Source: an uncultured Beijerinckiaceae bacterium
GTDB lineage: Bacteria > Pseudomonadota > Alphaproteobacteria > Rhizobiales > Beijerinckiaceae
DNA length: 30,769 nt
NCBI GenBank assembly: GCA_937863205.1
Contig: CALMGA010000136.1
Coordinates: 1-30,769 of the forward strand
Direction: 5' to 3'
A program made the position numbers and the translations under genes. Positions within the stretch are counted from its first letter, which is position 1. The number at the start of each line of letters is the position of its first letter. The notes below the pieces were generated by a model, which was given only the letters and a program-made list of their open reading frames with translations, was not told where the DNA came from and searched no databases. Shown one piece after another: positions 10,176-17,138 of the stretch.

Positions 10176-10952
10176 TTGATCGAGCAGGCGCTTCTGTCGC
10201 TCGCCTGCGGCTCGCTGGCCGGCTTCGCTCTTGGCTTGATCGGCGGCGGCGGCTCGATCCTGGCGACGCCTCTCCTGCTCTACGTGGTCGGCGTTTCCGA
10301 TCCCCATACCGCGATCGGCACCGGCGCCGCTGCCGTCTGCGTGGCCGCTTTGTTCAACTTCGCGACCCACGCCAGGGCCGGTCACGTGCGCTGGACGAGC
10401 GCGGTCGTGTTCGCCGTCGTCGGCGTCGCCGGCGCATTGATCGGGTCGAGCTTCGGCAAGGCGTTCGACGGTCGCAAGCTCTTGGTTCTGTTCGGCGTGC
10501 TGATGGTCGCCGTCGGCGCCCTGATGCTGCGCTCGCGCGATGCCGAGCAGTCGCCGAACTACGAGCGGCGCTCGGGCGGCCTGGTGGCCGGCCTCGCCCT
10601 GCCGGCCGGCATGGCGTCCGGGTTCTTCGGCATCGGCGGCGGCTTCCTGATCGTGCCCTGCCTGCTGTACGCAACCCGCATGCCGATGATCGACGCCGTC
10701 GGCAGTTCGCTCCTCGCCGTTGCCGCCTTTTCCGTCGCAACGGCGGCAAACTACGCCCGCTCCGGCCTGATCGCCTGGAGCGTCGCCTCCTGGTTCATCC
10801 TGGGCGGTCTCGGCGGCGGCCTGATCGGGCTGCGCAGCGCCAACCGCCTGTGCGAGCAGAAGGACCGCCTGCGACGCGTGTTCGCCGGGGTGATCTTCGT
10901 CGTCGCGGCCTACATCTTCTATCGCAGCTTCGGCACGACGCACGGACGCTGA
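10176..10952 (+). CDS. TauE/SafE-family sulfite/organosulfonate exporter-like permease
   Basis: This 258-aa protein has about eight hydrophobic segments and the two-fold repeated architecture of the TauE/SafE family. Both glycine-rich repeat motifs are visible: GLIGGGGSILATPLLLYVVG near residue 20 and the second copy FFGIGGGFLIVPCLLY near residue 150, each followed by an A(I/V)G(T/S) segment (TAIGTGAAAVCVAAL, DAVGSSLLAVAAF). Family members export sulfite, sulfonates or related small anions. No substrate can be read from the sequence. The start appears to be TTG at 10176; no in-frame ATG lies just upstream and the ribosome binding site is weak. It converges on the protease gene to the right. 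Confidence 0.85.
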   Translation: MIEQALLSLACGSLAGFALGLIGGGGSILATPLLLYVVGVSDPHTAIGTGAAAVCVAALFNFATHARAGHVRWTSAVVFAVVGVAGALIGSSFGKAFDGRKLLVLFGVLMVAVGALMLRSRDAEQSPNYERRSGGLVAGLALPAGMASGFFGIGGGFLIVPCLLYATRMPMIDAVGSSLLAVAAFSVATAANYARSGLIAWSVASWFILGGLGGGLIGLRSANRLCEQKDRLRRVFAGVIFVVAAYIFYRSFGTTHGR

Positions 10953-10973
10953 GCTAAGAGGGGCCCGCATCGG

Positions 10974-10990
10974 GTCGGCCGGCGGCCGAC
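10974..10990. terminator. Possible bidirectional terminator between convergent genes
   Basis: GTCGGCC-GGC-GGCCGAC is a perfect 7-bp GC stem with a 3-nt loop in the 93-nt gap between the converging exporter and protease genes. The position suits a shared terminator, but neither strand has a following T-run. Confidence is therefore low. Confidence 0.35.
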
Positions 10991-11045
10991 ATGACGATCA
11001 GGCGGAGCAACAGGAGGGCTCGGTGGCGTCGGTGCGCGAACCCGT

Positions 11046-11756
11046 TCAGTTCAGGCCGGCCGTGGTCACCGGGGCGACGGCGGGGCCGACCGAAACCCAA
11101 ACGTTGGGATCGATTTGGGACTGCCGCTTCACGAAGCTGTAGCCGGTCGCGTCCCACAGGCGGATTTCGCCGACCATGTTGTCGAGGATGAAATCGCCGC
11201 GATCGGTCTTCACCGTGAGAATGGTGTGGCCGTTGCCGTCCAGGTCGCGAACAATGGTCATCAGCAGGGCTTGGCGGGGAAAGCCGCGATCGAGAAGGAG
11301 CTTGCGCTTCCACAACGCATAGATCTTGCAATCGCCCTTGCCGTCGACCGGGTAATCCCAATGGTCGAGCAACGTGCCCCAATGATCGAGATTGCTGAGC
11401 GGCTCGATGCTGGCGTTGACGTCGGCGTTCACGTCGGTCAAGGCGCGCATGACCTTCGGCGATGCCACGACATCGACCGGGTCGAGCACATCGACGCGGC
11501 ATTCTTCCGGGCGCCGGGTGCAGAAGTCCGCCCACCCATAGGGCACTCGGGTTACGGCGCCCACGCGAGCGCTGTGGACCGAGACGGTGTCAACGGGAGC
11601 GGTCACGTTCGGACCGGCGTTCACCGATTTGACGAGCTTGCCGATTCGGTCGGCATGCGCCGCGCCGTGTCGGGGCGCGGCCTGGGACGCAAGCGCGGAC
11701 AGGCCGAGAACAACCACCGCCGCGCCCAACCGCCCCAGCCAGTTCAGCATCGCCAA
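11046..11756 (-). CDS. Periplasmic transglutaminase-like cysteine proteinase (BTLCP family)
   Basis: This is a 236-aa protein with a clear signal peptide (hydrophobic core about 8-23, cleavage near ASQA-AP at 26). It belongs to the bacterial transglutaminase-like cysteine proteinase family (BTLCP, DUF920), related to LapG. The papain-like catalytic triad is visible: Cys143 in GKGDCKIYA, His177 in GNGHTILTV and Asp192 in GDFILDNM. Family members such as LapG cleave surface adhesins in the periplasm. No adhesin or LapD-type partner is seen nearby, so the substrate is unknown. A full-consensus CtrA-type site lies 54-72 nt upstream of the ATG, suggesting cell-cycle or motility-linked control. Confidence 0.87.
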   Translation of the reverse strand: MAMLNWLGRLGAAVVVLGLSALASQAAPRHGAAHADRIGKLVKSVNAGPNVTAPVDTVSVHSARVGAVTRVPYGWADFCTRRPEECRVDVLDPVDVVASPKVMRALTDVNADVNASIEPLSNLDHWGTLLDHWDYPVDGKGDCKIYALWKRKLLLDRGFPRQALLMTIVRDLDGNGHTILTVKTDRGDFILDNMVGEIRLWDATGYSFVKRQSQIDPNVWVSVGPAVAPVTTAGLN

Positions 11757-11809
11757 CCCTCGCCCGATGAAAGCAGTTTCGGGGCAAGGGGGTTCCCGGT
11801 CAACGCATT

Positions 11810-11828
11810 GGTTAAGCCTTAGTTAACC
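11810..11828 (-). promoter_or_regulatory. CtrA-type binding site (TTAA-N7-TTAACC)
   Basis: GGTTAA at 11810-11815, a 7-nt spacer and TTAACC at 11823-11828 reproduce the full CtrA consensus TTAA-N7-TTAAC. The arms are symmetric, so the site reads equally on both strands. It lies 54-72 nt upstream of the protease ATG (11756) and just beyond the 3' side of the small membrane gene that starts at 12228, which fits a promoter for the protease. CtrA is the essential or motility-related response regulator of many alphaproteobacteria. Binding is inferred from the sequence only. Confidence 0.6.
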
Positions 11829-11919
11829 GGGGCGGGCGGGTACGGAAGCGTCGCCCGTTTCCATCCCTCGTCATACGCCCACTCCGAGCGGTACGCCCGC
11901 GCGTTCTCGGGATCAGGCG

Positions 11920-12228
11920 TCAGCGCGCGGCAAAACCGAGGAGGGTTCGCGTCGCGACCGTGCACCAGGCGAGGCAAGCGGGGGCGGTGATCGCCACCGC
12001 CTCCCACAGCGGCACGTTGACGTAGCGAACCAATCCGTACGTGGCGATGAAGCAGAACAGGGGATTGATGACCACGCCGGCGATCACCATCGCCAAGCCG
12101 CCCACGAAGACGCTGTGATCGGAATAAACGGCGATGGCGTTGATGGCGGAATACAGCGAGACGATGGCCGACATGGCCACGAGGCCGAAGAGCGTGGCTT
12201 TGGCCAGGTTGATGACGAAGCTGCTCAT
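11920..12228 (-). CDS. Small hydrophobic membrane protein, unknown function
   Basis: This 102-aa protein has three likely transmembrane segments (about residues 8-30, 40-65 and 75-97) and no motif I recognise. ATG 12228 begins MSSFVINLAKATLFGLVAM. The ribosome binding site is weak. Just past its stop the shifted frame stays open to 11819 and encodes a hydrophilic tail (ENARAYRSEWAYDEGWKRAT then LPYPPAPVN) with the high third-position GC of real genes here. The true product may therefore be about 135 aa and frameshifted at a T-run near 11930. Confidence 0.6.
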   Translation of the reverse strand: MSSFVINLAKATLFGLVAMSAIVSLYSAINAIAVYSDHSVFVGGLAMVIAGVVINPLFCFIATYGLVRYVNVPLWEAVAITAPACLAWCTVATRTLLGFAAR

Positions 12229-12357
12229 GAAACCCTGGTCGCACGCCCGGCCGCCGCGCGGCGCCGGAGCGGATCTCGTGGAGAGGATAAGGGTTCAGTC
12301 GGCACTCGCGTCCTGCGCGCCTAACGCTGCCGCGCCGCAGCGGATCCCGCCCACTCT

Positions 12358-13602
12358 TCAGCTCGCGCCTTGAAACTCGCCCCCGCGATCGCCCTGACGA
12401 CCCTCCGGCGGGCCGGATCGTTCAGTCTCGGCTCGAGCGCGACCGGTTCCAGCCGGCGAACGCGGCCGGAAGCACCTGTCCGCTTCCACCAGGGCCCCCA
12501 TGAGGTGGTAAAGCGTGCTGGCCGGCATGAAGGCGCTGATCGCTGCGTCGGCCGCATCGACGTGATCGACCCAGCCGCCGCCGAGGCGCGGCGGGCAGTG
12601 CACGCGCTGCAGGCGGTCGAGGACCGCAGCCGCCTGCGGCCGCGTGTCGGCCGTGCCCAGGCTGTACTCCATGGCAAGGCATTTGATCGCTTCGGCATGG
12701 CTCCACGCCCTCGTCGAGGCCCTGCGCAGGCCGCCGTCCTCGCCGATCTCGTCGATGACCCGGCCGCTCCCGCGATCGGTGCCGTAACGCAGCGCGGCGG
12801 CGAACATCGGACCGACGAGGTCGCCCATCGGCGCGCCGGTCTTGGCCTCGAAGCGCCGGAGAAGCCAGCACCATTCGAAAAGGTGCCCGGGTTCGACGCT
12901 GCCTTGACCGGGGCAAGGCACCACGCGCCATTGCTCGTCGAAATACTCGCGCAGCACGCCGCGGGTCGGGTCCATGAAGCGGGTTCGGGCGAGGTCGACG
13001 AGAGCTGTCGCCCGATCGAGGTACTCGCCCTCGCCGGTGGCATCATGCAGTGCGAGGAACGCTTCCAAAAGATGCATGTGCGGGTTTTGGCGGCGCAGCG
13101 GATCGGGGCGCGGGACGCCATCCCAGAAGCCGCCCGCGCGCGCATCCTTGAAGGACCCGTCCAGCACCGCGAGGGTTCTGCCGACGGCCGCGGCGCCTTC
13201 GCGCCCACCGGTCAGTTCCATCAGCCCGGCGAGGGCGAACAGCACGAACGCGTGGGCGTAAAGGTCAAGGCGCTCGTCCGCGACGTTCCCCTTGCGGGCG
13301 AAAACCCAGCCGCCGCGCGCGTTGTCGGCCCAGAACCGTTCCACCATGGTCCGCCCGGCGGCGAGCGCGATGTCGCGGCCGTCGAACCAGCCGTGCCGCG
13401 ACGCCGTCGCGAAGACGCCGATCTGGCGCGCCTGAACCATCACCCGCCGGGGCGCGGCGCGGTCGGGGACCGAGTCGAAGCCGAGGCGCTCCTCAAACAT
13501 CCGCTCGGTCGCATCCCACCCGGCCGACGCCCAGAGCGGCAGCGCCTTGTCGAGCATCCAGCGCTTGAAGGCGTCGAACGGCCCGTCGACTTCATCGCTC
13601 AC
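12358..13602 (-). CDS. AGE-family epimerase/isomerase (N-acylglucosamine 2-epimerase-like)
   Basis: This is a 414-aa (alpha/alpha)6-barrel protein of the AGE superfamily, which interconverts sugars (N-acylglucosamine 2-epimerase, mannose or mannose-6-phosphate isomerase types). Conserved elements are DLYAHAFVLFALA (113-125), NPHMHLLEAFLAL (173-185), EPGHLFEWCWLL with His240 as likely catalytic residue, and TRAWSHAEAIKCLAMEY near the C-terminus with the second conserved His. The start is uncertain: GTG at 13602 overlaps the purine-rich GGAGGTGAG. An ATG eight bases downstream has ideal spacing but is out of frame. It lies 110 nt downstream of hldE on the same strand. It probably supplies or modifies a sugar for the glycan made by this cluster; the exact substrate cannot be read. 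Confidence 0.85.
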   Translation of the reverse strand: MSDEVDGPFDAFKRWMLDKALPLWASAGWDATERMFEERLGFDSVPDRAAPRRVMVQARQIGVFATASRHGWFDGRDIALAAGRTMVERFWADNARGGWVFARKGNVADERLDLYAHAFVLFALAGLMELTGGREGAAAVGRTLAVLDGSFKDARAGGFWDGVPRPDPLRRQNPHMHLLEAFLALHDATGEGEYLDRATALVDLARTRFMDPTRGVLREYFDEQWRVVPCPGQGSVEPGHLFEWCWLLRRFEAKTGAPMGDLVGPMFAAALRYGTDRGSGRVIDEIGEDGGLRRASTRAWSHAEAIKCLAMEYSLGTADTRPQAAAVLDRLQRVHCPPRLGGGWVDHVDAADAAISAFMPASTLYHLMGALVEADRCFRPRSPAGTGRARAETERSGPPEGRQGDRGGEFQGAS

Positions 13603-13712
13603 CTCCGATTCGCGCGGGGCACCGCCGGATTGGCAACGGTTCCGGCCAGCGGAAGGGTCGGCCTGGCGAGCGGGCGCGATGCTGCGGTTCGGAGACTCCA
13701 CCTTCGCCGGCC

Positions 13713-15170
13713 TCACGTCATCGCGCCCGTGCTGCGCCGGATCATCGCCGTGGTCGACTGGCCGTTCACCAGCGGCACCAGCAGCGTGCGACCGCCGGTG
13801 GATCTGACGAAATCGGCGCCCACAACCTGCGCGTGGGAGTAATCCGCGCCCTTGACGAGCAGATCGGGCCGCAAGGCACCGATGATCTCCGCCGGCGTAT
13901 CCTCGGCGAAGACCACGACAAGATCGACCGCGCTGAGCGCCCCCAGCACGAGGGCCCGCGAAACCTCGTCCTGTACCGGCCGCGTCGGACCCTTCAAGCG
14001 CGCCACCGAAGCGTCGGAGTTGATCGCCACGATCAGCCGGTCGCAGTTGGCGGCGGCTTCCCGCAGCAGCGAAACATGGCCGGGGTGCAGGAGGTCGTAG
14101 CACCCGTTGGTGAACCCGACGCGCAGCCCTTCGCGCCGCCAAAGCTCGCGTTGCCGAACGGCGTCGGGAAGGGCCAGCAGTTCACCCTTCTCGCACGCGC
14201 GATGGTGTCCCTCCCCGATCACGGTGGCTTCGAGTTCCTTGATATCGACGATGGCGGTGCCGACCTTGCCGACGACGAGGCCGGCGGCGAGGTTGGCCAG
14301 CCGCATGGTTTCGGCCACCGCCATGCTGCCGGCCAGCCCCAGCGCCATCACCGCCACCACCGTGTCGCCGGCGCCGGACACGTCGAACACGTCCCGCGCC
14401 GCAGTCGGCAGGTGGAGAACGTCACCGTTGGGCGCGAAATACGACATGCCGTGCTCGGAGCGGGTCAGAAGCACCGCCGACCCGGTCTCGGCCATCACGA
14501 CCCGCGCGGCCGCCTCGGCCTCGGCATCGCTGGCGCAGGGCAGGCCCGTGGCCAGCGACAGTTCGCGCCGGTTCGGCTTGATCAGCGACGCGCCCTCGTA
14601 GCAACCGAACCGGGAGCGCTTGGGGTCGACCAGGGACGGCTTGCCGCGTCGCCGCGCGTCATCGATCACCGCCCGGATGACCGGGTCCGAGCACACGCCC
14701 TTGCCGTAGTCGGACAGCACGACGACATCGGCCCAGGCCACCGCCTCGCGGGCGGCGGCGAGCACGGCCCGCTCCACCTCGCCGCTGATGAAGGCGCTCG
14801 ACTCCGTGTCGATGCGCACGATCTGGTGCGATCCGTTGACCACGCGCGTCTTGCAGGTCGTCGGCCGCCCCTCGTCGACGACCAAGCCTTCGAGACCGAG
14901 GCCGGCGTGGGCGGCCAACGCCTTGCCGACTTCGGCGCCGTTGTCGTCGCGGCCGATCGCGCCGACGAGGCGGACCTGCGCGCCGAGCGCGGCGAGGTTG
15001 GCGACGACGTTGCCCGCGCCGCCCAGTACGACCCGCTCCGACGTCTTCAGGACGACCGCGATGGGCGCTTCGGGCGACAGGCGGTTGACCGCCCCGTCGA
15101 GGTAGCGGTCGAGGATGATATCGCCGATCACGGCGATGCGCAGGCGGGAAAAATCGAGGAACGTGGTCAT
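13713..15170 (-). CDS. hldE: Bifunctional HldE: heptose-7-phosphate kinase / heptose-1-phosphate adenylyltransferase
   Basis: HldE catalyses two steps of ADP-glycero-manno-heptose synthesis, the donor for lipopolysaccharide or other surface-glycan heptose. The 485-aa protein has an N-terminal PfkB-type kinase domain (about 8-315; GGAGNVVANLAALG at 50-63 and DVSGAGDT with catalytic Asp269) and a C-terminal nucleotidyltransferase domain (about 350-485; FTNGCYDLLHPGHV with the HxGH motif at 362-365, then the late LLVKGADY segment). The start MTTFLDFSRLRIAVIGDIIL at 15170 has an AGGGG ribosome binding site. A longer in-frame start at 15218 would add 16 non-conserved residues. The partner genes gmhA and gmhB are not in the window. 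Confidence 0.95.
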   Translation of the reverse strand: MTTFLDFSRLRIAVIGDIILDRYLDGAVNRLSPEAPIAVVLKTSERVVLGGAGNVVANLAALGAQVRLVGAIGRDDNGAEVGKALAAHAGLGLEGLVVDEGRPTTCKTRVVNGSHQIVRIDTESSAFISGEVERAVLAAAREAVAWADVVVLSDYGKGVCSDPVIRAVIDDARRRGKPSLVDPKRSRFGCYEGASLIKPNRRELSLATGLPCASDAEAEAAARVVMAETGSAVLLTRSEHGMSYFAPNGDVLHLPTAARDVFDVSGAGDTVVAVMALGLAGSMAVAETMRLANLAAGLVVGKVGTAIVDIKELEATVIGEGHHRACEKGELLALPDAVRQRELWRREGLRVGFTNGCYDLLHPGHVSLLREAAANCDRLIVAINSDASVARLKGPTRPVQDEVSRALVLGALSAVDLVVVFAEDTPAEIIGALRPDLLVKGADYSHAQVVGADFVRSTGGRTLLVPLVNGQSTTAMIRRSTGAMT

Positions 15171-15345
15171 CCCAACCCCTGTTGAACGTTGCGGCCGCGA
15201 AGCAAGCTCGGAGACCAAGCGCAGGCCGGAAGGGTCGGCGCACGCCTCCCCCGGACCAGTCCTAGGCCGACCCCGCTGACTCCGCCCGCCCTTCTCGCCG
15301 CCGATGCCACGGGGCTTCCGTCATCTTCGGGCAGGCCTCGTCACC

Positions 15346-16623
15346 TCACATGAAAAGACGATGTCCCTCGGTGACCTTCCGTGGATGACCTTCGCCGCCG
15401 AAGCGACGCCGGCCTTCCAACGAAGCTTCGATGTCGTGCAGGATGCTGTTGGCGTAGGCGTCCCAGGTTCGGAAGGGACGCTCGCCGATCTCGGCCCGCA
15501 GCCGCTCGGAAACGGCCCCATCGCTGGCCAGCCGCTCGAAGGCGTCGGCGATCTCATCGGGGTTGTTGGGATCGACGGTGAAGCAGCCGCCGCCCTCGGC
15601 GACTTCCGCGACCGAGCCGAAGTTGGAGCAAAGGCAGGGCGTTCCCAGCCACAGGCTTTCCACCACCGGCAGCCCGTAGCCTTCGGCCAGCGACACGAAG
15701 ACCGTCGCCCGCGCCTGCCGGATCAGCCGCGACGTTTCCTCATCGGAGCGGTAGCCGAGAAGACGGATGCGACCCTTCGAGGTGGAGGCTTCGTAGCTCG
15801 CCCGCGCCGCCACCTCGGGGGCCACGGAGCCGATCAGCAGGAAGCGCGCGTCGAGGTCGGGCCTGCGCTTGGCGAAGGTCTTGAAGGCCACCATCGCCGC
15901 GACCTGATTCTTGCGCCGGCACACCGTTCCCACGCTGATGAAGTCGAGGGTGGGGGCGGATCCGCCCGACGCCCGGCGCGCCTGCTTCAGTTCCTCGGGC
16001 AAGCGCGTCGCCCGCACGGAGCAGCGCGCTTGATCGCCGACGCCGTTCTTGTGCCACCACCCGCGCAGGTCGGCTTCCGTCGAATGCGACACCGGAAACA
16101 AGGCGTCGGCGTAGGAGATCGCGAAGCCGTAGCTTTGGAACAGGGCGACCTCGCGGGGGCTCGGCTGATCGACGTGGGAATGGGTCAGGGGCAGCAGGTC
16201 GTGGAACACCACCGCCGACATCAGCCCGCAAGCGCGGGCATCGCCGATCAGCAGCGAAATCAGGACGGATGGATAGCGTTCGTCGTGGCTGCCGAGGTGG
16301 GGCACTTCCGGCACCAGCAGGCAGGATCGCGACATGTCGCCGGCGATCGGCTCCCCCGGCCGGGCAGGCACGTTGAAGGCGGGACCGTCGTAAAGGCCCA
16401 TCGTTTCGCAGAAATGCTGCTCGGCATAGACGATCGCCGACTTGTCGGCGCACCAGCGCACCGGCACAAGCTCGATGCGCCCGTTCTTCTGCAGAGCCGC
16501 CGCGAGATTGCGGGTCACGCGCTGGATCCCGGTGTTGCCCCGGTCGCGCCCGGTCAGGTGCACGCAGTAGAAGATGCGCAATGGCGTCGCGAGACCGACC
16601 ACCCCGTCGCCGATCATCAACAT
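15346..16623 (-). CDS. Glycosyltransferase family 4 protein
   Basis: This 425-aa GT-B fold glycosyltransferase starts at ATG 16623, preceded by a strong AGGAGG at 5-nt spacing; the frame is open further upstream but that part overlaps the GT9 ORF. The N-terminal domain has the sugar-acceptor motif NTGIQRVTRNLA (30-41), found in GT4 enzymes. The donor domain has FISVGTVCRRKNQ (228-240) and the retaining-GT E-x7-E motif AEGYGLPVVE (Glu314 and Glu322), then GTPCLCSNFGSVAEVA. The donor sugar cannot be predicted. Its start overlaps the end of the GT9 C-terminal ORF by 7 nt, so it is in the same operon. Confidence 0.9.
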   Translation of the reverse strand: MLMIGDGVVGLATPLRIFYCVHLTGRDRGNTGIQRVTRNLAAALQKNGRIELVPVRWCADKSAIVYAEQHFCETMGLYDGPAFNVPARPGEPIAGDMSRSCLLVPEVPHLGSHDERYPSVLISLLIGDARACGLMSAVVFHDLLPLTHSHVDQPSPREVALFQSYGFAISYADALFPVSHSTEADLRGWWHKNGVGDQARCSVRATRLPEELKQARRASGGSAPTLDFISVGTVCRRKNQVAAMVAFKTFAKRRPDLDARFLLIGSVAPEVAARASYEASTSKGRIRLLGYRSDEETSRLIRQARATVFVSLAEGYGLPVVESLWLGTPCLCSNFGSVAEVAEGGGCFTVDPNNPDEIADAFERLASDGAVSERLRAEIGERPFRTWDAYANSILHDIEASLEGRRRFGGEGHPRKVTEGHRLFM

Positions 16624-17138
16624 GCCTGCCTCCTGGCGGCGTGGAACAGCTCCAGCACGAATTCCGGCTCCAAGCTCGACATGCAGGCGACCTGGTTGGG
16701 ACAGCTGCCGATGCCGATCTCGCAGGGGGAGCAGGCGGTCTGCAGCGTCACGGTGACGACGCGCGGGCCGATCGGCCGCCATTGATGTTGCGGGTGGGAC
16801 CCGGCGAAGACGCACAATGTCCACTTGCCCCGCGAAGCGGCGACATGCGCGATGCCGGAGTTGTTGGCGAGAACGATGTCGGATTCATCGATGGCGGCGA
16901 TCACGTCGGACCATTGCGTGCGACCGCACAGGTTGACCACGTCGCGCGAGTCGAAGCCGCGCACCAGCAGGTTGGCGCGCAGGCGCTGCGCGCGGGTGCC
17001 GACGACCACGACCCTGTGACTGCGGCTGAGCAGCTCGATCGTTTCCCGGAAGCGATCGAGCGACCATTCCCTGACGCGCTCGTTGGCGAAGGGCGCCACC
17101 ACCGCCAGCTTGTTCCGGGCGGACTTATCCCTGGGCAT
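16617..17138 (-). CDS. GT9 heptosyltransferase-like, C-terminal (donor) domain only
   Basis: This 173-aa ORF matches only the C-terminal half of the glycosyltransferase family 9 (ADP-heptose:LPS heptosyltransferase) fold: VVAPFANERVREWSLDRF at its start, the nucleotide-sugar motif NNSGIAHVAASRG (about 92-104), and the cysteine-containing CSPCEIGIGSCPNQVACM near the end, as in heptosyltransferases. The acceptor-binding half is encoded by the upstream 680-aa ORF, whose final 14 nt overlap this gene's start. There is no strong ribosome binding site, so it is either translationally coupled or the remainder of a frameshifted single gene. Alone it should not form a complete GT-B enzyme. Confidence 0.8.
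   Translation of the reverse strand: MPRDKSARNKLAVVAPFANERVREWSLDRFRETIELLSRSHRVVVVGTRAQRLRANLLVRGFDSRDVVNLCGRTQWSDVIAAIDESDIVLANNSGIAHVAASRGKWTLCVFAGSHPQHQWRPIGPRVVTVTLQTACSPCEIGIGSCPNQVACMSSLEPEFVLELFHAARRQAC

Noticed and set aside
13603..14142. In-frame upstream extension of the AGE epimerase
   Set aside because: It overlaps hldE in another frame and encodes Arg/Ala-rich non-conserved sequence; the AGE fold begins after 13602.
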